This document shows, one piece after another, positions 24,004 to 34,650 of a DNA stretch of 64,000 nucleotides. The position numbers were made by a program, and so were the translations under genes. Source of the stretch: Phaseolus vulgaris (lineage: Eukaryota; Streptophyta; Magnoliopsida; Fabales; Fabaceae); contig NC_023759.2 in NCBI RefSeq assembly GCF_000499845.2, forward strand, positions 48,458,172 through 48,522,171, read 5' to 3'. Position 1 is the first letter of the stretch; each line of letters opens with the position of its first letter. Under the pieces are notes generated by a model. The model saw only the letters and a list, made by a program, of their open reading frames with translations, ran no database searches and was not told the DNA's origin.

Positions 24004-25230
24004 TTTGGTTATATGTTTTGTATAAAAAATGTTTAATAAGATGTTTGATTTTATTAGATGAATTATGTGGTATAGAAAATGTAGTCGTAAATGATGAGTT
24101 TTGAAGTGTAAATTCATGTGAATATGGATGCAATGTATATCAAGGACCTAAGACTAGATGTTGTGTAATGGTGAATGTTAGACTTGGAGATATTTGTATT
24201 TATTGGACTTACGTAGGAAAAATGTATGAAGTGGTGATAGGCGATGGATATTAGTAGGATTTAGCCGGCAATGCAAAAAAGAAATGCATCTAATAAGTTA
24301 TAGGAATTTATCTTAAAGGAATATGTTATTTGCCTCTGATTGAGCATAGAAGAGAACAATGGTGTAAGAAGTACAAAATTTCTTATGCCTGAATTCAACT
24401 CATGTTTCTATTCTAGAAGTTCTTAAGTGTTTATTGTAATGGACTTAGATAGGTGAGAGCCTAATGCCAAGTACATAAAATTTTCCACACAACCTTACAC
24501 TTAAAAAAATAAATGACAAGCAATCTCTTCTTTCTCACCACACAACCCATACAAGCAACTCACCAATAAAATTTCTTGTCTCAGCAGATTAACCTTAGTT
24601 GTTATGCAATTACTCACAAGTTGTGATTTGTGCACAAGGAAGAGCCTTTACCTTTTAGAACTTCTCAAACAAAGCCATATTTGCAGCTCCCACCTCTATC
24701 TTTAGAAAATTATAGGCAAATTTTATTGAAAATCCTAGCTCCTTATCATCCTTCTAAATCCAACTATCCACAACGCTCTCCCCCTCCTCAACAACCTTTT
24801 TATTTTCTATTAGAAACAACAGCTGAACGACCTGATTCTCTTCCCACATAAACAAATTTCTCCTCCACACCAACTTCCACTCTCAACTACAATTGTTCCA
24901 CCTACCTGCTTGTAGCAAAGTACTACCACAATTTGCAACAACCAAATATAATCTTGGGAATTTATACATTAACGCTTCATTATGTACCCACTTATCTTCC
25001 CAAAATTGGATTTTCTTCTCATTCCCAATTGCTCACTCGACTTTATCGTCAAACTCTCAGCCCCAACCATCTGAATTCCAAACACTTTTTGTTTAGGTAT
25101 ATTATTTGTGTTCACTCTAACTTTTATGTAAGTTAATTTGACAATATCACCATATTGGTTGCCCTAGCCGTGCTGAATCACGAGACACACTACAGAACAA
25201 GGTGCGAGGGGTGAATGGGATGAGAGAATT
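24004..25230. other. Intergenic, likely decayed repeat
   Basis: The sequence is mixed, with short Pro-rich frames at 24630-25136 and no recognisable domain. It precedes a LINE-derived fragment and may be part of the same decayed insertion, which is inference. Confidence 0.35.
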
Positions 25231-25422
25231 GCATTCTTTTTCTCTAATTTTCCTAATCATTTTAATGAAGAAGATATGTGGAAGGTGTTCAATAGATGGG
25301 GTAGGGTGGTGGATGTCTTTATCTCAAGAAGGTTGAATGCTAATAAACAAAGATCCAGGTTCGTCAAGTTCCAAAATGTGGTGGATGTATTTGAACTTGA
25401 GAAGAAATTAGATGCAATTTGA
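25231..25422 (+). pseudogene. LINE ORF1-type RRM fragment (fossil)
   Basis: A 63-codon frame starting AFFFSNFPNHFNEEDMWKVF and continuing through FNRWGRVVDVFISRR to RFVKFQNV looks like the RNA-recognition-motif segment found in ORF1-type proteins of plant non-LTR retrotransposons. That family resemblance is from memory of the FxxNFP...WGRVVDVFI...RFxFVxF pattern. The frame ends at an in-frame TGA, and the flanks lack the zinc-knuckle, endonuclease and reverse transcriptase parts. It is a broken, non-functional remnant. Confidence 0.6.
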
Positions 25423-25435
25423 ATTAGAAATTGAA

Positions 25436-25549
25436 AGTTGTAATCTTTAGTACAAATTGTTTAATGAGTACATCAAGTTGTAATCTTTAGTACAAATTAA
25501 GGTTTAATGAGTTTAAGGTACATCAAGTTGTAATCTTTAGTACAAATTC
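25436..25549. repeat. Three-copy repeat of a 24-bp word
   Basis: The word AGTTGTAATCTTTAGTACAA appears at 25436, 25476 and 25526 without change, separated by short related spacers containing TTTAATGAGT and ACATCA. It lies directly after the LINE fossil. Confidence 0.85.
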
Positions 25550-28500
25550 TTTATTATAGTTTTAGAATATTCTAAATAATATATCACATTTAATTATCAT
25601 ACGATGTGGGAGTAAATATGAATTTATTATCATTCATATGCATGATCTCATATATGCAACATGATTTTATAATAATGATAACATGCAACATAGCTCTGAT
25701 TTAATAATAAAGTTGTGTAGTTTTGTTTTTTAATTTGTAGATTTGTATTGATATGTTTGGTATGAATAGAGGAATGAAAAGAAAAGTTATATATAAACAA
25801 ATATCTGGTGATGGTTGCATTTGAGGTGATGAGTGAAGAGAATATGAATTAGCGTTGGGTATGGGTTAGGATATCTGCGTCGATGAATCCCATGAATTAA
25901 GAATAGTTTAAAAGATATTGTTATATAAGTGTCAAAAGCTCACCCTTCGGTTTCAAATTCTTGATTTGACCTTCTATCCTTTGGATGCCCATTTTGTACT
26001 TTATTTTTGTATTCTATATTCTCACAACCTTTGCTGTTTCCATATTCTGCCCAACTCATCATCATTAATTTAATATTAACCTTTCCTTTTATTCTTCCCA
26101 TTCATACACTTTGCTTTTTATCAACAAAATTATGTACTATGTTGAACCAAGCTCAGTTAATGTATTACCAATTATTTTGAATAGTCTATTTTGGACGGGG
26201 AAAAAATGAAAAGATGGGAAAATTTTGGTTTTTTTTTTTTTTTTTCTGGTGATGTAACTTGCATGTTTGAGATTGAAACAATATCCAGCATAAAAGTTGT
26301 TTGGTAATAAGTTATTGTGGACACTACGTTGATGTTCTCTTCTTTTATACACTCCCAGAATAGTTGTTTTCATAATAAAAGCACTGTGTTGAGGTCTAAA
26401 GAACAGTCACTTAGGAGTATGGACCACCTACACGCGTACCTCAATTCTAAACTTTTTTTTTTCTTTTCAATTTCATCATATAACTTAACCACTGTGCATT
26501 ATTACTTCAAAATCACGTTTGCAGTCAATTCTGGCTTCACTATCACAAAATTATTCAAACCCAAAAGTCGAATTTTCTACAGTGTATGACAAGAAAAAAT
26601 TAGATGAAAATTTATTTTTTCTGTCGATTCAAAAAACGGAGGCTAAGTTTATAGAAGAAATCTTAAAATTTTGTCTCATTGAAAAAAAAAATACTTATGA
26701 CCATTATTTTTCACTGCTCATAATAATTGCTATAATAACATTTTTTTATAAAGATGTATATATGATTTATTACTTAAATTATGAGTGAACAATCTTCACC
26801 CTTTTCCAATCCTTGATTTCACACATACCTTCAAAACCCTACCGTTCTGAAAGCCATTCCCACCTTTTGGAAGATAAGTTAATTATTTTAGAATTCACAT
26901 AAAATTTCCTCAGACATCTAGATTTATTTTAGTTCAACAATCAACATAAAAGATTTAAAATTTGTAATATATACAATAATATCAAAAAACTAAAAGCATT
27001 GATTATATAAATAAAACAAATGTTTGATTAAGTTTTAAGTATGCAATAAATTTGAATATTTTTAATTAAATCTTTGTTAGTTTTTTTTTTAAAAAATTGA
27101 GTCTTTCTGTATTAATTTGTTCATTATATGGATGAGGTGAATTTGATCTTATCCTCTCATTTTGCTTATTATCTTCACATGTTAGGAGAAATGAGTTTTT
27201 GTGATTAATATATAATATTAAGTAACTTTAATGCTTTAATTGAAAACGTACTTGATAATTAGATCACTATACTCTTTGATAACTTCTAAGTCATCACTTA
27301 TAATGACAACAAAAGGATCATAATTATTAATAATGTAGGTGATAATCACAATTACATATTTTCACAAAAAATAATAAAAATCATTTAACATTTTATATTA
27401 ATCACAATATTATTTTATATTGATTATAAAATTTAATATTTTTTAATATTTGGAGATAAATAAACAAGATGACACTACAAGATAATAATTACACCACTGA
27501 ATTAGCAAAATAAATTAAAAAAATTAGATATTCAATGACAAAATATAAGTATTCAATAGAAAATAAAAAATACACAAATTTATAAATAACTTAAAACAAA
27601 TATACTAATTCACTTTTCACCTCGAAAAAAAAAACAAAAATACTCACTTTCTCAACTTATAATGATGATTAATAACAAAATCAAACCTTAAAATAATAAT
27701 TTTCTAAGTTTTATAACACAGACTTACTTTTTACTTTTGTGTTCCAAGAAGTTAGTTATACATATAGCACATAACACTTGTGGAATGCAATAAAAAAAAT
27801 TGTTCTAATGGATTTAATGTTAAAAATCTAAATATAAAATTGAGTTTGAAGTTGAGACAAAAAAAAGTTAAATAATCTACACACTCATTATGTTAAAGTT
27901 TTTGGTTGGGACTAAATTTGATTCAATGCATTTTGCTTGCAAGTACATTGAATGCTCTTTGTGAGCATCTAATCAAATCACCTTTACCTATTTTTGTCAT
28001 ATTTTTTTTAATAAGTATCACACTAATGTCTTCTCACATTTAATAATTCGATATCTTGTTTTTTCTTTTATGTTCAGAGAATAACACTTCTTATTGAATT
28101 TGGTAAGTACTTGAGGTAACAAATAATACTTAATATCTTTTCTTGATTTCAGCCACCCACATTGTATCATGTGTGTTACTACGTTGCTTTTCACTATGAT
28201 TGCAATATGGATTCCAAATACTCAATTAGAAATTGGAAAATATATTTTGAAACTCACTATTTTACCTACATTCACTTAATAATTATTTTATATAATAAAA
28301 TATTATATTAAAATAATAATAATAAATCTAAATTAAATATTGTAATAAAATAATAATTTTCAGAGTTGTAAGTTGAATATAAAAAACTCTATGAATATAT
28401 GGTATGCTATTTTCAAATTTTATCTCCAAATACTTTTACTCTTGCTGCTTCTTAAAGTTGCAATATTATAATATTCTTTTGATGTGTGACTTCTTTATTA

Positions 28501-28824
28501 TTTTGTTTATTATTTTATAATAAACAATGGTACTTTATACTCTAATTCTTCTACACTTATTTGACAATTAATAATATTATTATTTTATTTCAAAATTTTA
28601 TTTATAATTACAAATACACTTGACTTTACATTCCATGTATTTTGTGTAAGTATAAATGTTGTTTCGTCTATTTCATAATTAGATGAGTATAGACGAATGC
28701 GTGCAAAGAGGAAGAAGGAGACGGATGGGCTGAGGGACTGTTACAATTATGGGCCTAAATTAACTGTACGTGGCCCAAGACGGATACATCAAATCTGAAT
28801 TGGGCTAAAAATTGGCAAATTCTT
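25550..28824. other. AT-rich intergenic, no gene seen
   Basis: I found only short unsupported frames (26137-26373, 26317-26589, 26519-26788), with a poly-T run near 26228. No RNA gene was recognised. Confidence 0.5.
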
Positions 28825-29007
28825 CCTGCACCATATCAATTTTAACCTCCACCATATCAATTTTTTAAATTTCCAAAACTACCCTCCTGCACCATATCAA
28901 TTTTAATTTCCACCACATCAATTTTTTAAATTTCCAAAACTACCCTCCTGCATCATATAAATTTTAACCTTCACCATATCAATTTTTTAAATTTCCAAAA
29001 CTACCCT
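28825..29007. repeat. Three-copy 61-bp tandem repeat
   Basis: The units start at 28825, 28886 and 28947 with CCTGCACCATATCAATTT or a close variant and end with AAATTTCCAAAACTACCCT. Each unit contains CACCATATCAA twice, so a shorter ancestral half-unit is likely. The block sits at the left end of a longer non-coding repeat (to about 29265) whose right part resembles 49890-50520. Confidence 0.85.
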
Positions 29008-29340
29008 TATTCCAAATTAAAAAATCCAAAATAATAATTATAATTGAGAAATAGAAAAATACATGCTGGACAAAAAATTATGAACACAAAACTAAGAATA
29101 CATTCTGGATAAAAAATTTCAGAATTCAAAAATATGTTCCGAAAATTGAAATCCAAAATATTTCAAATAAAAGTTTTAAATTTTTTTTTTCTATTTTTGT
29201 GTAAGGTTATTTTCGTCATTTAGGAGGGATATTTTTGTCATTTTCTAGAGTGATTGGGTGCATGCTGAAATTGACAAAAAAATTCACATCCCATCCCTGC
29301 GGCCCAAAAGGAAAAAGGAAGAAACTATTACGCAAACCCG
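29008..29340. repeat. Right part of a dispersed non-coding repeat
   Basis: Phrases such as ACATTCTGGATAAAAAATTT and a TATTTTTGTC...GGTGCA ending recur in related form at 49890-50520, showing a dispersed family. No coding capacity is seen; a short frame at 29235-29435 crosses into the next element and is not protein-like. Confidence 0.45.
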
Positions 29341-29762
29341 ACTCTTTCTTCTTGCACCTCCATATGTTCTTCTCTCACCTCCATAAATTTTCGTATTTCC
29401 AAAACTCTCCCTATGTAATATTTCAGATTACATAATCCAGAAGTCATTTTTTACATTCGTAATTAACTTTGGGATTATATAATCTGAAAGTCTTTTTTCA
29501 TTTGCATGATCAGCTTCTGGATTACATAATCCGAAAGTCTATTCTAGCTTCCGAATTATGTAATCCAGAACATTTTTTTCAAATGCGTGTTCGGATTACA
29601 TAATCTCTGGAAATTACTATCAAATTCAGACTTCTGGATTGTATAATTCCGAATACCATTATGGATTATATAATCTGAAATATGGAAATGTCACAAGAAA
29701 AATAAAAAAATATTTTCATATTTTGTTTGGAGGTGTAAAAGAACATATGGAGGTGCAGGATC
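29341..29762. repeat. MITE-like element carrying a palindrome array
   Basis: The left end TTGCACCTCCATATGTTCTT and the inverse of the right end TGCACCTCCATATGTTCTTT match closely. A CGCAAAC word lies just outside both ends (29331-29337 and 29763-29769), possibly a target duplication. Between them (about 29420-29690) lie about seven variants of a roughly 20-bp near-palindrome around GGATTAYATAATCC, for example TCTGGATTACATAATCCGAA. The ends resemble those of 308-726 but the core palindrome differs. Confidence 0.6.
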
Positions 29763-30971
29763 CGCAAACACTATTAAAATTAAAGTGTAAAAAATGAACG
29801 TTGTAGCAAAGCCCAAAGTTGATTGATATGTGTAAATGTTTAATATAACATTGTTTTCAGAATCATTAACATTTTAATTTTTAATTGAATTTCTGTTTCA
29901 GCAGTAATCATGAAATGACTTTTTATTTCTCTTGTAAAAACTATTACATTGAGCAATTGGCCCATTATTTTCACAATGAGAAACAATAATTCAATGAATT
30001 CTTTTGAGATCTTATTTCACCTCACACTTCATTAGTGAGCCACCTTTTTATTTACCTCTTAATGTAGATATTTAAAATATGATATAATTATTATTATGTT
30101 TAACTATATCTAAAAATTGACATTTTTCGCCTTTTCTATGTAGCGTATTGTTCTGAATTTTAAATGAATTCTTTGAAATTTATATATAATGTCCTTTTGG
30201 ATTTAAATTAGAAATTAAGTTAAGTTAAACCAGAAAAAATATTATAATTTTTAATTCAATTAAAATTTAAGGTGAATTTTACTTGTTACTAATTCTGAAT
30301 TAAAGATATAAAACATATTAATATGAACATTAAAAGTTAGTTAGAGTGCTCAAACTAATGTTGAAATATGTGAATAATAATTGATAATATTAAAAAGCAA
30401 AAGAAAATATACGTGACATAATAATAATAATATAATAATAATAATAAGCATAGAAGTGTCATTAACCTCTGTGAAGAAGGAATAGCTTGAAGTTTGTAAA
30501 AATGAAGGGAATGAATTTTTGAAACATTTTCAATATAAATGGCTTACAAGAGTTATTTATTTCTAAAAATATTGTTTAATGATATTTTATAAATAAAAGT
30601 ATTATTTGATGTTAATCTCACACACGTAAATTGAAAAAAAAAACCCTTATAAATAGAAGATACAAGTCTCTCCCATCAATAAGTAATTCTCTTCAATTTT
30701 TAATTTCAATCTTTAACTTTATGCGCAATTTTCTGTAGCTAATTAATCAAGTGTAAAATTTTCAAAAAAAATCAAACCACATTTGCTTAAACCCTAGACC
30801 TCAAAAGCACTTAAAATATGACGAAGAAGCGAACAAAAACATACATTATTGAATAATATTAAGTTGTTTGGGATAGATTGGAGAAGAAAACATGAAGATT
30901 ATTATGAACTCTACTAACGTAGTAACTAAAACTTATAACGTTTTGACATGCAAACGTTATTATTACATATC
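29763..30971. other. Intergenic, includes likely 3' end of next gene
   Basis: AT-rich, with an AAT trinucleotide repeat at about 30418-30447. A plus-strand TATAAATA at 30648-30655 with a leader-like stretch precedes only a 12-codon frame at 30818 (see findings). The last part, up to 30971, probably includes the 3' UTR of the minus-strand gene that ends at 30972. Confidence 0.45.
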
Positions 30972-32353
30972 TTAATGGGTTAGGATTTTTAAACCCAATG
31001 ATTTATTCAACCATGCCTTCCATCCACCACTGCTCTTTTGAGATACAAGCTCAGATTGTGGAGCTGTGTTTGATGAGTAAACCTGCTTCTTGCACAGCAC
31101 AAAATTCCTCACCCCAAAAGATCCTATCGGTTCCAATGGACTCAGAGCTACGTATTAAACAAGTTACACCAAACAACAACAACCCTTTTAGCTTATAAAT
31201 CATTGTAATAATCAAACTGAACCAAACTTTATAATAATACGTTGTACTGTTCTATCAATACAGTGTTATGTGATCGACGTCATTTACTTACTAATTAAAA
31301 ACATGAAACATAGTTTAATACCTGGTACAATAATGATAGATTTATATTTCAATTAAGAATATGACAAGTGATTGAATGGTTTCATATTGGTTTTAATTAT
31401 TAAATTATGAAACATCATGATCCTGAGGGCAAAAGAACAAACGACAAGTTGAGGGGCATGAAAACATCATAGGAGGGAATAGATTATCGAATAGCCAAGC
31501 AAATGACATTCACATACTTCATTAGAAATGGTCTTTGGGATCTAACTCGCATATTAATTGCAGAGAGACCAAGCTAACAAAAAGACAAATACTCCTACAA
31601 ATTCATGCACCAAACGAAAAAGGGAATAATAGTTTTCAAAAACGACAAAACTCAATAGTTGTTTTCAATATTATTTTTCAATTAGAATGAGAGTTTACGC
31701 CTCTTATTTATAAATATCAGAAACGAATTTGACTTCACCTCTGGTAGAATAACGCCAAAAAAAACTTATAAAATTGCCTTTTTTTAAAATAATATTTAGA
31801 TACAACTGTTTCATGTTATTTTTCTTTCAATGAGAATTAGAAGTTTTGCATTAAAGAACAACCATGAATTAAAGGCTTATCTTTCAATTTAATTGTTTTA
31901 ATCCTCATCATAGTAACTAAAATGAATTAAAATCATATATGTAATTGAAAATATATAAGAATTAAAAGTGAATGTTGTTAAGTGCAAAAACTGAAAAGAA
32001 GATCCAAAACTAAAGAAGTGAAAGTGATTGAAAAAACAACAGCAAGAACAGGAAAAAGGATTAGAGAAGAAGAGAAGGAAGTTACCATCAAAGCCAGCAT
32101 TTGCAGAGTAAAGAAAGAAATTGGTGGCATCAAATCCCAGAACAGGAAGCCTCCCTTCACGTGCATAGGATTTGAGAGCAGTTTCAATGACCTCAGAAAC
32201 AACCTCTTTCTCATTCACCACAAACCTTATGGGCCCCGCACTCCCCATTATGTTAATCGTCACAAGAAACCTAGTACTCTTCTTCCTTTTCTCATCCTCG
32301 TACCTTCCCTTCTTGTTCTTCTGCAACACCATCTTCTCAAAACCACTCTTCAT
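30972..32353 (-). CDS. DUF7054-type plant protein, two exons
   Basis: Exon 1 (32353-32086) and exon 2 (31147-30972) join across a 938-bp GT-AG intron; the split codon GAT-G|CT gives the uninterrupted run SANAGFDALSPLEPIGSF. The product is 147 residues: a Lys/Arg-rich start, then FLVTINIMGSAGPIRFVVN, an AREGRLPVLGF segment, FFLYSANAGFDALSP and GSFGVRNFVLCKK, ending in a variable tail. I recognise this as the plant-specific uncharacterised DUF7054 family; the alternating hydrophobic pattern suggests a ubiquitin-like fold (inference). No function is claimed. The same frame stays open upstream to an ATG at 32623, which would add 90 residues including a hydrophobic stretch. I prefer 32353 because the conserved part begins just after it, but the longer form is possible. 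Confidence 0.8.
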
Positions 32354-32708
32354 CGTACACCACGCCCTTCTTCCTTCAAATTTGCACCCACCCAGATGAA
32401 AAGTGGCCCGAAAATAGCAGCTTTTCAAGGGTCGAGGCCCAGGCAGCGATAGTACCACACAGTTTTGGAGGATCCAAAGGAAGAAGAAGAAGAAGACGCG
32501 TGAAGAGTGGTGCCACGCGATGGAGCGGTGGAGAAGAGCATGAAAGAAAGAGATAATAAACTCAAACCCAACATCCAAGGCAAATTTTAAAGAGGTTTGA
32601 AGAAGAATGAATGCATTAACCAACGAGTCAGAAGAAAAACACAGAACATTAAGGTGTGAGCATGCTTCTGCCCGAACTCAATGCTTTTGGCAGTTATATC
32701 TGTGTCTC

Positions 32709-32711
<3 letters not shown>

Positions 32712-32747
<36 letters not shown>
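32712..32747. repeat. AT dinucleotide microsatellite
   Basis: Eighteen AT units lie about 90-125 bp upstream of the longer possible start of the DUF7054-type gene, inside its presumed promoter. Confidence 0.9.
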
Positions 32748-32750
<3 letters not shown>

Positions 32751-33094
32751 TATATATTAATAATAATTCATTTCTTTTAGTTTCATAAAAAATGATATTC
32801 TGTCGTGTTTTAGATCGTTCGTTATTGTAAATACATAGAAACGTGCACTTTTGACTTTATTCGATTTATTCCATCCTTGGACCATCTTTAAATTATTATA
32901 CTGTTACTCAATGTGCATTCAATATGTTGTATTAAATGTTTTATTTATGTTTCTTTGGTAAATGTATTATTTATTTGTCTCTAAAAGTTTATTAGCATTA
33001 TACTGCTCCCTTCATTTCTTGAAGAGGTCGAATTGTTCTTTAAGAGGTCATTTCTTGAACCATATATGGCGAAAGTAATAAATTGTTTTAATTT

Positions 33095-33096
<2 letters not shown>

Positions 33097-33134
<38 letters not shown>
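33097..33134. repeat. AT dinucleotide microsatellite
   Basis: Nineteen uninterrupted AT units in intergenic DNA. Confidence 0.9.
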
Positions 33135-33137
<3 letters not shown>

Positions 33138-33752
33138 TCTTTTTTTACAATATAATATATACATATAAATTGAAGAAATACTTTATTTCGTCTATGAAAT
33201 ATTGAAAAATTAACTTAAATAAATTTTTCATATAAATATGTTAAAAAGAATATGGTTCTTGCATCTAAATGTCATTATAATATCTAAGTGATTTATCAAT
33301 GATTTAGTATTTTTACATTTTTTTTATAATTGAACAATTAATCATACTTTTTATTTTAAATATTTCTAGAATATCTCTATATAGGTCTTAGAGTCTATAA
33401 ATATATATTAAGTCGTTAGGGAATATTTACTTAATTTTCTGGTTCACTTTTATACTGTATTCTATAACTTTACCAGCTCTTATTGACTTGATCATTGAAA
33501 AAAATTTGGCTGGTGGACCTCCTATCAAATCTCATCAACAACTTGATGATTAATCCTCAAAGATATAAATACGACTTCTTGGTAAAATCACTTTTCGACA
33601 TCAGAGTCATACTCTTTTCGACAATAATATTTAACGCTTATCATGGAACCTAGGTAAAATTATTCACATACCACAAGTCTTATGGTTCTTATTAGAAGTA
33701 GAACTGTTGCGTCATTATCATCATCACATCACATCAAAGTAGTATGAAGTCA

Positions 33753-33975
33753 TTTGAAAATAAATTATCATCACATTAATCCAAAGTCATTTGAAAATAA
33801 ACAACAATCACATCGAATCAAAGTTGTATGAAATCGTTTGAAAATAAACGATCATCACAACAATAAAAGTTGTTTGAAAATAAATGATCATCATAATAAT
33901 TTGAAATCGTTTGAAAATAAACTACCATCACATTAGATCAATACAATCCTACAAGTTGTTTGAAAATAAGCAACC
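33753..33975. repeat. Minisatellite, TTTGAAAATAA core
   Basis: The word TTTGAAAATAA starts at 33753, 33790, 33837, 33873, 33910 and 33959 (spacings 37, 47, 36, 37 and 49). Between copies lie ATCATCACAT and AAAGTTGTATGAAATC variants, so the unit is about 37 bp with some expanded forms. Confidence 0.75.
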
Positions 33976-34588
33976 TCAAAGTAATCCAACTCAGAACAAA
34001 TAAAATATCATTATATCAAAATAATTTGATTAACACTTAATGAACATGTTAAGTTGAATCGAAATCATTTGATGTATAAAACTCAATCAAGTAAATTCAA
34101 TCCTTAGAGGCTTTAAATTGAATCAAATGTAGTGACTAATAAATATATGATTTCATAATATAATACCACAAGTTTTTAGTTGTTGACTAACTCCTCGCTG
34201 ACGACATCCTTAGCTAAATCAAAAACTAAACAAACTCAATTTTACGAAAGGTCACAAAGCACCAACCACAAAAGATGGTTGTGATAATACAACCTTAAAA
34301 CTAATTACTTGAACAAAACACTAAAACTCGTTTATCCATCGAATTAGTCCAGTTGCACCTCATTTATAGATTTTGAACTTGAGGCTTATGTACCTACCCA
34401 TATTTGAGATATGCAAAGATATATCACAACATAATAATATAAATCTAATCAAATCAGATAGCCCGTATAACTCAAATATGTATGTATATATAGTTACAAT
34501 TGATTGAGTGACAAATATCCCCTAATCAATTATATATTTTATTTATTTCAAATATCTTTTGAAATATTTCAACCTATCCTCTAATTTA

Positions 34589-34650
34589 CTTTTATACTTA
34601 TATATTCTATAATCTCTAATTTACTTTTATACTTATATATTCTATAATTT
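34589..34650. repeat. Two-copy tandem duplication
   Basis: CTCTAATTTACTTTTATACT followed by TATATATTCTATAAT occurs twice back to back with a period of about 34 bp. Confidence 0.8.

Noticed and set aside
24630..25136. Pro-rich overlapping open frames
   Set aside because: Low-complexity composition, no domain, and they lie in likely decayed repeat sequence.
33753..33975. Regularly spaced repeats resembling a CRISPR array
   Set aside because: Plant nuclear DNA with imperfect units and similar, non-unique spacers; it is a minisatellite.
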